The translations under genes and the position numbers were made by a program. The notes under the pieces are model-generated. The model had not been told where the DNA came from and made no database searches. It saw only the letters and a list, made by a program, of their open reading frames with translations. From assembly GCF_018070025.1 (NCBI RefSeq), contig NZ_JAGPYQ010000001.1:3658001-3722000 (forward strand): a stretch of DNA of 64,000 bases. Direction: 5' to 3'. Origin of the DNA: Streptomyces liliiviolaceus. Its GTDB lineage: Bacteria; Actinomycetota; Actinomycetes; Streptomycetales; Streptomycetaceae. Below, piece after piece: positions 45,213-54,391 of this stretch (positions are counted from its first letter, which is position 1; each line of letters opens with the position of its first letter).

Positions 45213-46700
45213 ATGGACCTCGACACCTTCCGCAAGCTGGCCACCGACCGGCGTGTCATCCCCGTCAGCCGCAAGCTCCTCGCGGACGGCGACACCCCCG
45301 TCGCGCTCTACCGCAAGCTCGCCGCCGAACGCCCCGGCACCTTCCTCCTGGAGTCCGCGGAGAACGGCCGCACGTGGTCCCGCTACTCCTTCGTGGGGGT
45401 CCGCTCGGCCGCCACCCTCACCGAGCGCGACGGACAGGCGCACTGGCTGGGCACCCCGCCCGTCGGGGTCCCCGCCGACGGCGACCCCCTCGCCGCCCTG
45501 CGCGCCACCATCGAGACCCTGCACACCCCGCACGACCTCGCCGGCGGCCACGCGCTTCCGCCGTTCACCGGCGGCATGGTCGGCTATCTCGGCTACGACA
45601 TCGTGCGCCGCCTGGAGAAGATCGGCCCCGGCGAGCGCGACGACCTCAAGCTGCCCGAGCTGACCATGCTCCTCACCAGCGACCTCGCGGTCCTCGACCA
45701 CTGGGACGGCTCGGTCCTGCTGATCGCCAACGCGATCAACCACAACGACCTCGACTCGGGCGTCGACGAGGCCTATCACGACGCCGTGGCCCGCCTCGAC
45801 GCCATGGAGGCAGACCTCTCGCGGCCCGTCTCGCAGCCGCCGGCCGCGCTCCCGCCGTCCGAACTCCCCGAGTACACCGCGCTGTGGGGCGGCCCCGACT
45901 ACCAGGTCGCCGTCGACGACATCAAGGAACGCATCCGGGCCGGCGAGGCCTTCCAGGTCGTCCCCTCCCAGCGCTTCGAGACGGCGTGCACGGCGAGCGC
46001 GCTGGACGTCTACCGGGTCCTGCGGGCGACCAACCCCTCCCCGTACATGTACCTCTTCCGCTTCGACGGCTTCGACGTCGTGGGCTCCTCCCCGGAGGCC
46101 CTCGTCAAGGTCGAGGACGGGCAGGCGATGGTCCACCCCATCGCGGGCACCCGGCCGCGCGGCGCCACCGTCCAGGAGGACCAGGCCCTCGCCGACGAAC
46201 TGATCTCCGACCCCAAGGAACGCGCCGAGCACCTGATGCTCGTCGACCTGGGCCGCAACGACCTGGGCCGGGTCTGCGAGCCCGGCTCCGTGGAGGTCGT
46301 CGACTTCATGTCCATCGAGCGCTACTCCCACGTCATGCACATCGTCTCGACCGTCACCGGCAAGGTCGCCGAGGGGCGTACGGCCTTCGACGTACTCACC
46401 GCCTGCTTCCCCGCCGGCACCCTCTCCGGCGCCCCCAAGCCCCGCGCGATGCAGATCATCGACGAACTGGAGCCCTCGCGGCGCGGTCTGTACGGCGGCT
46501 GCGTCGGCTACCTCGACTTCGCGGGCGACTCCGACACCGCGATCGCCATCCGTACGGCCCTGCTGCGGGACGGCACGGCGTACGTGCAGGCGGGCGCCGG
46601 GGTCGTCGCCGACTCGGACCCCGTCGCCGAGGACACCGAGTGCCGCAACAAGGCGGCGGCGGTCCTGCGCGCGGTCCACACGGCCAACCGGCTCTCCTGA
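45213..46700 (+). CDS. trpE: Anthranilate synthase component I
   Basis: A 495-residue chorismate-utilising enzyme that makes anthranilate with a glutaminase partner (TrpG), which is not encoded nearby. The feedback-site region FLLESAENGRTWSRYSFVG is at the N-terminus. The catalytic domain has AFQVVPSQRFE, HPIAGTRPRGAT, HLMLVDLGRNDLGRV, CFPAGTLSGAPKPRAM and GGCVGYLDF. Length is normal. The ATG lies 11 nt after hisI. It heads the trp group here. Confidence 0.96.
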   Translation: MDLDTFRKLATDRRVIPVSRKLLADGDTPVALYRKLAAERPGTFLLESAENGRTWSRYSFVGVRSAATLTERDGQAHWLGTPPVGVPADGDPLAALRATIETLHTPHDLAGGHALPPFTGGMVGYLGYDIVRRLEKIGPGERDDLKLPELTMLLTSDLAVLDHWDGSVLLIANAINHNDLDSGVDEAYHDAVARLDAMEADLSRPVSQPPAALPPSELPEYTALWGGPDYQVAVDDIKERIRAGEAFQVVPSQRFETACTASALDVYRVLRATNPSPYMYLFRFDGFDVVGSSPEALVKVEDGQAMVHPIAGTRPRGATVQEDQALADELISDPKERAEHLMLVDLGRNDLGRVCEPGSVEVVDFMSIERYSHVMHIVSTVTGKVAEGRTAFDVLTACFPAGTLSGAPKPRAMQIIDELEPSRRGLYGGCVGYLDFAGDSDTAIAIRTALLRDGTAYVQAGAGVVADSDPVAEDTECRNKAAAVLRAVHTANRLS

Positions 46701-46796
46701 CGGGCGCCCTGCATGACAGGGTCGACAAGGAGACATTCGCGGGCAGTGCGACGCGGCTCACGTGTCCTCGGGTGACGGTTCGCCCGGAGTTCAGGC

Positions 46797-46802
46797 GATA
46801 GT
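46797..46802 (+). promoter_or_regulatory. Candidate -10 element, leaderless start of the trp-associated membrane protein gene
   Basis: GATAGT lies 7 nt before GTG 46810 with no Shine-Dalgarno between. Confidence 0.4.
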
Positions 46803-46809
46803 GGGGTAC

Positions 46810-47442
46810 GTGACTGCTGTACCGCACCCCCGATCCGAAGCCCCCGGACCCGCCCGCTCCGGCCGCCGGAGCCTCGCCGTCGCCCTGTTGTCGGGCGCGC
46901 TCGGCGCGGCCCTCGTGCTGCTCGCCACCCGGCGCGGCTGGTCGGGCGGCACGGCGACCGTGGCCGGCGGCGACTTCCCGCTGAGCGCCTCGGGCAGTGA
47001 CGTCACCGGCGTCCCCGCCTCGCTGGCGATCGTCGGACTCGCCTCCCTCGTCGCCGTCTTCGCCGTCCGCCGGGCCGGGCGCTTCCTGGTCGCCGGACTC
47101 CTCGCGCTCTCCGGCGCGGGCACGATCGCCTCCGCGCTCCTCGGTCTCTCCGACAGCTCCGCGCTGGACGAGAAGGCCGCGGAGGCGACCGGGGACACCG
47201 CCGCGACGGTGGACACGATGACGCACACGGGGTGGCCGTACGTGGCCGCGGCGGGTGGGTTGCTGCTGCTGCTCGCGGGGCTGCTGGCGCTGCGGTACGG
47301 GCGGCTGTGGCCGACCATGTCGGGGCGCTACGAGCGGGACGGGACGCCTCGGCCGCGGCGGGTTCGGGCGCCGGTCGATCCCGATCGGCCCGAGGAGATC
47401 TGGAAGGCGCTCGACCGGGGCGAGGACCCTACCGGGGCTTGA
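46810..47442 (+). CDS. Trp-operon-associated membrane protein (TIGR02234 type)
   Basis: A 210-residue protein with four hydrophobic segments (about 20-42, 66-86, 90-112 and 138-160) and an extracellular loop after the first (TRRGWSGGTATVAGGDFPLSAS). The C-terminus is hydrophilic (RPRRVRAPVDPDRPEEIWKALDRGEDPT). It matches the actinobacterial family that always follows trpE; its role is unknown, with tryptophan or precursor transport a common guess. The gene is followed by a 113-bp inverted repeat element. Confidence 0.85.
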   Translation: MTAVPHPRSEAPGPARSGRRSLAVALLSGALGAALVLLATRRGWSGGTATVAGGDFPLSASGSDVTGVPASLAIVGLASLVAVFAVRRAGRFLVAGLLALSGAGTIASALLGLSDSSALDEKAAEATGDTAATVDTMTHTGWPYVAAAGGLLLLLAGLLALRYGRLWPTMSGRYERDGTPRPRRVRAPVDPDRPEEIWKALDRGEDPTGA

Positions 47443-47467
47443 CCGTTCGAGGGGGCGCGTTCTCGGC

Positions 47468-47580
47468 TGCGGGCCGGTGGGGGCCGTTCGCGCAGTTCCC
47501 CGCGCCCCTAGGGGGCTGGGGCGTAGCCCCGGTTTTTAGGGGCGCGGGGAACTGCGCGACAAGCCCCCACCGGGCCGCAC
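47468..47580. repeat. Inverted pair of dispersed repeats (copies 7 and 8)
   Basis: Exact cores lie at 47490-47509 (direct) and 47538-47557 (inverted), each flanked by the GGGCCGGTGGGGGC-type sequence, forming a long imperfect hairpin with a loop region around 47510-47537. It separates the trp-associated membrane protein gene from the next small gene and may terminate transcription. Confidence 0.9.
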
Positions 47581-47702
47581 TCGTCCACCGGCCCGTGGGC
47601 CCCGGGCGTCACCACGGACCCCCGCTCAACCCACACTCACCCGTGCGGGACAATAGGGCGCGAGCGTCCGGCTCATACACGTACAGCAACGAGGAGCAAG
47701 TC

Positions 47703-47936
47703 ATGGCGGGCAGCAGCCACGGCCACACCCCGGCCGCCTGGACCGGTGTCATCATCGCCTTCATCGGTTTCTGCGTCTCCGGCGCCTTCATGGTGCTGGC
47801 CAGCCCGCTGGGCTTCTGGGCCGGCATGGTCATCGTCGTCCTCGGCGGCGTGGTCGGCATGGCCATGCGCGCGGCGGGCCTCGGCCAGCCGAAGAACTCG
47901 CACCCCACCCACCAGGTCGCGTCGGCCGAGAGCTGA
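47703..47936 (+). CDS. HGxxPAAW-family small membrane protein
   Basis: A 77-residue protein beginning MAGSSHGHTPAAWTGVIIAF, carrying the HGxxPAAW motif that names this actinobacterial family. Two hydrophobic segments follow (about 14-32 and 38-55), then a short polar tail. Function is unknown. ACGAGGAG precedes the ATG at good spacing. It lies between trp genes in this and related genomes, but a link to tryptophan synthesis is only positional. Confidence 0.88.
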   Translation: MAGSSHGHTPAAWTGVIIAFIGFCVSGAFMVLASPLGFWAGMVIVVLGGVVGMAMRAAGLGQPKNSHPTHQVASAES

Positions 47937-48021
47937 CCGCGGCGCGCTGCCCAGGAGGCGGGTTCGGCTCGTCGAGCGCCGGGACCGCCTCCCGCCATGT
48001 GCGGCCGGCCCCCGGGCCCGG

Positions 48022-48027
48022 CAGAAT
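48022..48027 (+). promoter_or_regulatory. Candidate -10 element, leaderless start of the DUF2752 gene
   Basis: CAGAAT lies 7 nt before GTG 48035, without a Shine-Dalgarno sequence. Confidence 0.45.
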
Positions 48028-48034
48028 GCGACGC

Positions 48035-48499
48035 GTGAACGCCGAATCCCAGAGGGTGACGCCCGCTCCAGGATCCGCTCCCGCGTCCGCGGCCGGGACC
48101 GGAGCCGCGGTACGCCGGCTCGCCGTACCCGGCGGGATCCTCGTGGCCGTCGCCGCCGCCTTCGCGTACGTGGGAACCGTCGACCCGAACGAACCCGGCC
48201 ACTACCCCGCCTGCCCCCTGCTCCGCTACACGGGCCTGTACTGCCCCGGCTGCGGAGGGCTGCGCAGCGCCCACGCCGTCGCGCACGGGGATCTCGGGAC
48301 GGCCCTGGGTGCCAACGCGCTCGCCGTGACCGGCTATCTGGTCTTCGCCGTGCTGTGGACCGTCTGGGTGGTCCGCACGGCCCGGGGCCGCCCGATGAAC
48401 ATCGATCCCGGGCCGCCCCTGCTGTGGAGCCTGGGCGCGTTGTCGCTGGTCTTCACCGTTGTCCGGAACCTGCCGTTCGGTGGCTGGCTGCATCCTTGA
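48035..48499 (+). CDS. DUF2752 membrane protein
   Basis: A 154-residue protein with three hydrophobic segments (about 33-50, 92-112 and 128-145). The DUF2752 signature is intact: YPACPLLRYTGLYCPGCGGLRSAHAVAHGD, with a conserved CPxCG-type Cys pair. The family is found widely in bacteria without an assigned role. It precedes trpC with 183 nt between, so it may be an independent unit. Confidence 0.87.
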   Translation: MNAESQRVTPAPGSAPASAAGTGAAVRRLAVPGGILVAVAAAFAYVGTVDPNEPGHYPACPLLRYTGLYCPGCGGLRSAHAVAHGDLGTALGANALAVTGYLVFAVLWTVWVVRTARGRPMNIDPGPPLLWSLGALSLVFTVVRNLPFGGWLHP

Positions 48500-48682
48500 T
48501 CAATCAGGGAACGTCCAGGTAGTGGGACCGGCGTCAACCGGATGTGAGACCCACGCCCTCCTGCGGATACCATCGCAGTGACCACCGGTTTCGTCCGATG
48601 CGACAAAGCCCCGGTCGACAGCGGAACCGCTTCACCCGCCCGACCGCTTCAACCGTTCACCGTCTGGAAGGGGGCCGCTCGC

Positions 48683-49492
48683 GTGAGTGTGCTCGACGAG
48701 ATCATCGACGGAGTCCGTGCCGACCTCGCGGAACGGCAGGCGCGCGTCAGCCTCGACGAGCTCAAGGAGCGCGCCGCGAAGGCTCAGCCTGCCAAGGACG
48801 GTGTCGCGGCCCTGCGCGGCGACGGCGTCAAGGTCATCTGCGAGGTCAAGCGCTCCAGCCCGTCCAAGGGCGCCCTCGCCGCGATCGCCGACCCCGCGGC
48901 CCTCGCCGCGGACTACGAGGCCGGCGGCGCGGCCGTCATCTCCGTGCTCACCGAACAGCGCCGCTTCGGCGGCTCGCTCGCCGACCTGGAGGCCGTCCGC
49001 GCCCGGGTCGACATCCCGGTGCTGCGCAAGGACTTCATCGTCACGTCGTACCAGCTGTGGGAGGCCCGGGCGTACGGGGCCGACCTCGCGCTGCTCATCG
49101 TGGCCGCCCTCGACCAGCCCGCCCTGGAGTCCCTCATCGAGCGCGCCGAGTCCATCGGGCTCACCCCGCTCGTCGAGGTGCACGACGAGGACGAGATCGA
49201 CCGGGCGGTGGACGCCGGGGCGAAGGTCATCGGCGTCAACGCGCGCAACCTCAAGGACCTGAAGGTCGACCGCGGCACCTTCGAGCGCATCGCGCCCGAG
49301 ATCCCCGCGCACATCGTGAAGATCGCCGAGTCCGGTGTCCGCGGCCCGCACGACCTCATCGCCTACGCCAACGCGGGCGCCGACGCCGTCCTGGTCGGCG
49401 AGTCCCTGGTCACCGGCCGGGACCCGAAGACGGCCGTCTCGGACCTGGTCGCCGCGGGCGCGCACCCCGCGCTGCGGCACGGGCGGGGCTGA
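48683..49492 (+). CDS. trpC: Indole-3-glycerol phosphate synthase
   Basis: A 269-residue (beta-alpha)8 barrel forming indole-3-glycerol phosphate from CdRP. Catalytic motifs are [12 protein letters not shown] (Glu and Lys), [31 protein letters not shown] (Lys), [27 protein letters not shown] and AESGV. GGAAGGGGG lies about 9 nt before GTG 48683. The TrpF function is supplied by PriA. Downstream lies an unusual hairpin and a trpM-like gene before trpB. Confidence 0.96.
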   Translation: MSVLDEIIDGVRADLAERQARVSLDELKERAAKAQPAKDGVAALRGDGVKVICEVKRSSPSKGALAAIADPAALAADYEAGGAAVISVLTEQRRFGGSLADLEAVRARVDIPVLRKDFIVTSYQLWEARAYGADLALLIVAALDQPALESLIERAESIGLTPLVEVHDEDEIDRAVDAGAKVIGVNARNLKDLKVDRGTFERIAPEIPAHIVKIAESGVRGPHDLIAYANAGADAVLVGESLVTGRDPKTAVSDLVAAGAHPALRHGRG

Positions 49493-49619
49493 CCTCTCCC
49501 GATGAGCGCCGGCCGCACCCCCGCCGCGACCACCCGTCCGGGCTCCCGCCCCGACGGTGGCCCGGCGCGCGTCCGGTCCGTCGCCGCAGGGCTCTCGGCG
49601 GCTCCCGGCCCCTACGCGC

Positions 49620-49792
49620 GGCCAGGGGGTGTTGTGAAAGTCCCGCACAGCACCCACGGCGCCCGGCACGCGCCCTCGCCGCACCGGACGAAGACCCAAG
49701 TACGTCCAGTACGAGAGCCTTCGTCCGGCGCACCGAGGACACGCACCGAACACCGCGGGCACCGCACAGGACTTTCACAACACCCCCTGGCC
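49620..49792 (-). repeat. 84-bp hairpin element with strand-specific G-U pairing, between trpC and trpB
   Basis: Left arm 49620-49703 and right arm 49709-49792 form one hairpin with a 5-nt loop. The outer 24 bp are perfect. In the next 60 positions there are 18 transition-type mismatches, and every one is C-A on the plus strand but G-U on the minus strand; only three other mismatches occur. The bias is directly visible in the sequence. It implies a minus-strand structured RNA or strand-biased mutation of a former perfect palindrome. I recognise no transposase or known element name. Confidence 0.85.
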
Positions 49793-49930
49793 CGCGGCTG
49801 CCGTCCGCGCGGCTGCCGGGCGCCCGCGCGGCGCGTGCACGGGCGTCGGGTGCGGTATGTCATCGGTGACGAGCCGGGGCAGGTGAACGGCATGCGATGG
49901 CGTCAGCGCGTGTCACCTGCGGTGGGCTGA
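49634..49930 (+). CDS. trpM: TrpM-like small protein, start uncertain
   Basis: The C-terminal 45 residues read GCRPRGCRAPARRVHGRRVR then YVIGDEPGQVNGMRW. From memory this matches TrpM, the small modulator of tryptophan synthesis encoded between trpC and trpB in Streptomyces. The N-terminal part is unclear: the frame runs open through the 173-nt hairpin element, from GTG 49634 (98 residues, AGGGGG 4 nt upstream) or ATG 49502 (142 residues). The hairpin may have displaced the native start. Residues encoded by the hairpin are probably not conserved. Confidence 0.5.
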   Translation: MKVPHSTHGARHAPSPHRTKTQVRPVREPSSGAPRTRTEHRGHRTGLSQHPLARGCRPRGCRAPARRVHGRRVRYVIGDEPGQVNGMRWRQRVSPAVG

Positions 49931-49991
49931 GCCACGTCCTTGCGTTCCGCCGGAAGCCCGCTGTGAATCCGCGGGCCGGTGGGGGCTGGGC

Positions 49992-50011
49992 GCGCAGTTC
50001 CCCGCGCCCCT
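49992..50011 (+). repeat. Dispersed 20-nt repeat core, copy 9
   Basis: Exact copy of the core, preceded by GGGCCGGTGGGGGCTGG, in the 205-nt space between the trpM-like gene and trpB. Nothing else is recognisable in that space. Confidence 0.95.
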
Positions 50012-50135
50012 TTCGGGGCGCTGCCGAACCGCAGATGAGTCGAGAGCTGCTCATCGAACTCATCGAAGGTGACATGCGATCCACGTGACCCCATTCCGAC
50101 CTATCCCGGGGCCGACGCCCCTGTGAGGTGTCCGC

Positions 50136-51424
<1,289 letters not shown>

Positions 51425-51428
<4 letters not shown>

Positions 51429-52240
51429 GCGGCAACGTACAGCTGTTGAGTGACACCCTCGCCGGGGCGAAGGAGGAGGGCCGGTCCGCGCTGATCGCGT
51501 ACCTGCCGGCCGGCTTCCCGACCGTGGACGGCGGCATCGCGGCGATCAAGGCCGTCTTCGACGGCGGCGCGGACGTCGTCGAGGTCGGGCTGCCGCACAG
51601 CGACCCCGTCCTGGACGGACCCGTCATCCAGACCGCCGACGACATCGCCCTGCGCGGCGGCGTCAAGATCGCCGACGTGATGCGCACGGTCCGCGAGGCG
51701 CACGAGGCGACCGGCAAGCCCGTCCTCGTGATGACGTACTGGAATCCCATCGACCGCTACGGCGTGGAGCGCTTCACCGCCGAGCTGGCCGAGGCGGGCG
51801 GCGCCGGGTGCATCCTGCCGGACCTCCCCGTCCAGGAGTCGGGGCTGTGGAGGGAGCACGCGGAGAAGCACGGCCTCGGGACCGTCTTCGTCGTCGCGCC
51901 CAGCAGCAAGGACGCCCGGCTCGCCGAGATCACCGCGGCCGGTTCCGGCTTCGTGTACGCGGCCTCGCTGATGGGCGTCACCGGCACCCGCGCGTCCGTG
52001 GGCGCCCAGGCGCAGGAACTCGTCCGGCGCACCAAGGCCACCACCGACCTGCCGGTCTGTGTCGGCCTCGGCGTCTCGAACGCCGTACAGGCGCGCGAGG
52101 TGGCCGGCTTCGCCGACGGCGTCATCGTCGGTTCGGCGTTCGTGAAGCTGATGCTGGACGCTCCCGACGAGGCCGCGGGCCTGGAGGGCGTGCGCGCCCT
52201 CGCGGCCGACCTCGCCGAAGGCGTGCGCGGCGCGGTGTAG
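51425..52240 (+). CDS. trpA: Tryptophan synthase alpha subunit
   Basis: A 271-residue barrel that releases indole from indole-3-glycerol phosphate. The catalytic Glu is in [18 protein letters not shown] (the Asp follows), with [11 protein letters not shown] at the start and [12 protein letters not shown] and [10 protein letters not shown] supplying the phosphate site. The usual PYSDP is PHSDP here, as in other actinomycetes. It is translationally coupled to trpB and followed by a terminator hairpin. Confidence 0.97.
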
Positions 52241-52292
52241 TCACACGATGTGGTGATGAACGGTTCACTCACTCGAACGGGTGGACCTGGGG

Positions 52293-52319
52293 CCGGGGAG
52301 GCGCGGTGCGCCTCCCCGG
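52293..52319 (+). terminator. Terminator hairpin after trpA
   Basis: A perfect 12-bp stem (52293-52304 with 52308-52319) closes a 3-nt loop, 52 nt past the trpA stop, followed by TTCGTT. It lies 15 nt before the next start codon, so it could also influence that gene. Confidence 0.7.
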
Positions 52320-52334
52320 TTCGTTCTGCGGGAT

Positions 52335-53111
52335 GTGAGCGAGAAGAACCGTGAGGGAAAGCGCACCGCCCGCGAGCGGCTGGCGGAAGAGCGAGACAAG
52401 CAGAAGAAGTCCGACAAGCGCCGCCGGGTGCTGGTCGTGGGCGGCGCGATCGTCTGCGTACTGGCGCTGGCCGGGGTGATCGGCGTTCTCGCCGCGAACT
52501 CGGGCGGCGGCAAGGCGGACACCGAGGCGGGCCCGCTGACGGCTCCCTCGGGGGCCAACGGCGACGACAGCCTCGCCATCCCCGTCGGCAAGGAGAGCGC
52601 GAAGTCGACCCTCACCGTGTGGGAGGACTTCCGCTGCCCGGCCTGCAAGAGCTTCGAGGACGGGTACCGCTCGACGGTCCATGAGCTGACGGAGTCCGGA
52701 CAGCTGAAGGTGGAGTACCACCTGGCGACCCTGATCGACGGGAACATGCGCGGCAGCGGCTCCCTGCGCGCCGCCAACGCCGCCGCGTGCGCCCAGGACG
52801 CCGGGAAGTTCCCCGCGTACCACGACGTGCTGTTCGAGAACCAGCCCGCCGAGACGGACGACGCGTACGCGCAGAACAGCAAGCTGATCGAGCTGGCCGG
52901 CAAGGTCGACGGACTGACCACCGCCCCGTTCAAGAAGTGCGTCGAGGACGGTACGCACGACAGCTGGGTCGCCAAGTCCCACCAGGCCTTCCAGGGCGGC
53001 GGCTTCAGCGGCACCCCGACGGTCCTGCTGAACGGGAAGAACATCTACCAGGACCAGTCGATGACCCCGGCCAAGCTGAAGCAGCTGGTGCAGCAGGCCG
53101 ACAAGGCGTGA
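52335..53111 (+). CDS. Membrane-anchored DsbA-like thioredoxin-fold protein (CPAC)
   Basis: A 258-residue protein with a basic cytoplasmic N-terminus (VSEKNREGKRTARERLAEER), one membrane segment (about 33-55) and an extracytoplasmic DsbA-like domain. The redox motif is WEDFRCPACKSFED (CPAC) and the cis-proline stretch is SGTPTVLLNGKN. Topology and motif match the protein encoded at 22074, so the two are paralogues. It precedes lgt by 110 nt. The GTG at 52335 was preferred over earlier in-frame codons because the charged cytoplasmic tail begins there. Confidence 0.87.
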   Translation: MSEKNREGKRTARERLAEERDKQKKSDKRRRVLVVGGAIVCVLALAGVIGVLAANSGGGKADTEAGPLTAPSGANGDDSLAIPVGKESAKSTLTVWEDFRCPACKSFEDGYRSTVHELTESGQLKVEYHLATLIDGNMRGSGSLRAANAAACAQDAGKFPAYHDVLFENQPAETDDAYAQNSKLIELAGKVDGLTTAPFKKCVEDGTHDSWVAKSHQAFQGGGFSGTPTVLLNGKNIYQDQSMTPAKLKQLVQQADKA

Positions 53112-53221
53112 GCCCGGAGCGGGGCCCTCCGATCGGCAGGGTCCCGCCCGGTCTCGTTATGGACCCGTAGCCCGGGCGGGTTGCCCGACGTGCCGCCCGG
53201 CAGGGTAGCGTCGACCCCGCC

Positions 53222-54322
53222 ATGGAATTTGCCTATATCCCCAGTCCTTCGCGCGGTGTGCTGCACCTCGGCCCCATTCCGCTGCGTGGCTACGCGTTCT
53301 GCATCATCATCGGCGTCTTCGTAGCCGTCTGGCTCGGCAACAAACGCTGGGTCGCGCGCGGGGGCCGGCCAGGCACCGTGGCGGACATCGCCGTGTGGGC
53401 CGTGCCGTTCGGCCTCGTCGGCGGGCGGCTGTACCACGTCGTGACCGACTACCAGCTGTACTTCAGCGAGGGTCAGGACTGGGTCGACGCCTTCAAGATC
53501 TGGGAGGGCGGCCTCGGTATCTGGGGGGCCATCGCGCTCGGCGCGGTCGGCGCCTGGATCGGCTGCCGCCGCCGTGGCATCCCGCTGCCGGCCTGGGCCG
53601 ACGCCCTCGCCCCCGGCATCGCCCTCGCGCAGGCCATCGGCCGCTGGGGCAACTGGTTCAACCAGGAGCTGTACGGGCGCGAGACCGATCTGCCCTGGGC
53701 GCTGCACATCACGTCCGTGACGGACGGCCGCGAGCCCGGCTACTACCACCCGACGTTCCTGTACGAGTCGCTGTGGTGCATCGGTGTCGCGGTCCTCGTC
53801 ATCTGGGCGGACCGCCGCTTCAAGCTCGGCCACGGCCGCGCCTTCGCGCTGTACGTCGCCGCGTACTGCGTAGGCCGCTTCTGGATCGAGTACATGCGTG
53901 TCGACGAGGCCCACCACTTCCTGGGGCTCCGTCTGAACGGCTGGACCTCGATCGTCGTCTTCCTCCTCGCCGTGCTCTACATCGTGCTGTCGGCGCGCAG
54001 CAGGCCGGGCCGTGAGGAGATCGTCGAGCCGGGCGCCCCGGACGACGACACGGACGGGGACGGCGCCGCGGCTGACCTGGACAAGAAGCCCGAGGACGAG
54101 AAGTCCGGGGACAAGAAGTCCGAGGACGACACCGGGGCAGAGGCCGCGGACTCCGATTCTGATTCCGACTCCGTCGAGGAGAAGGAAAAGACCAAGACGG
54201 AGACCAAGACGGAGATCAAGGCGGAGACCAAGGCAGGGACCAAGGCGGAAGCCACGGAAGACGCCGAGGTGACGGACAAGGTGGAGGAGAAGGACGAGGC
54301 CGGTTCGGCCAAGAAGTCCTGA
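53222..54322 (+). CDS. lgt: Prolipoprotein diacylglyceryl transferase with long charged C-terminal tail
   Basis: Lgt transfers diacylglycerol from phosphatidylglycerol to the lipobox Cys, the first step of lipoprotein maturation. The 366-residue protein has seven membrane segments in residues 1-265. Family marks are GYAFCIIIGVFVAVWLGN, VPFGLVGGRLYHVVTDY, the signature AIGRWGNWFNQELYGRETDLPW with its essential Arg, and YHPTFLYESLW. The last 100 residues (from about 268) are an Asp/Glu/Lys-rich tail with repeated KTETK/KAETK units absent from most bacteria. TAGCGT 10 nt before the ATG may be a -10. Confidence 0.95.
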   Translation: MEFAYIPSPSRGVLHLGPIPLRGYAFCIIIGVFVAVWLGNKRWVARGGRPGTVADIAVWAVPFGLVGGRLYHVVTDYQLYFSEGQDWVDAFKIWEGGLGIWGAIALGAVGAWIGCRRRGIPLPAWADALAPGIALAQAIGRWGNWFNQELYGRETDLPWALHITSVTDGREPGYYHPTFLYESLWCIGVAVLVIWADRRFKLGHGRAFALYVAAYCVGRFWIEYMRVDEAHHFLGLRLNGWTSIVVFLLAVLYIVLSARSRPGREEIVEPGAPDDDTDGDGAAADLDKKPEDEKSGDKKSEDDTGAEAADSDSDSDSVEEKEKTKTETKTEIKAETKAGTKAEATEDAEVTDKVEEKDEAGSAKKS

Positions 54323-54330
54323 CCTCCGCG

Positions 54331-54384
54331 GTTACGTGGAAGGGGGCGCCCCGGGTTCCGGGGGCGCCCCCTTCCACGTAACCG
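54331..54384. terminator. Strong bidirectional hairpin between lgt and the lyase gene
   Basis: A perfect 23-bp stem (54331-54353 with 54362-54384) closes an 8-nt loop that can itself pair further. It begins 9 nt after lgt and ends 8 nt before the convergent lyase gene's stop. Confidence 0.88.
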
Positions 54385-54391
54385 GTCCTCT

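Noticed and set aside
49897..50088. A 63-codon plus-strand frame ending MSRELLIELIEGDMRST before trpB
   Set aside because: It overlaps the end of the trpM-like gene and reads through a dispersed repeat core; the only protein-like part is 17 residues. A minus-strand frame over the same bases looks equally plausible, so neither is supported.
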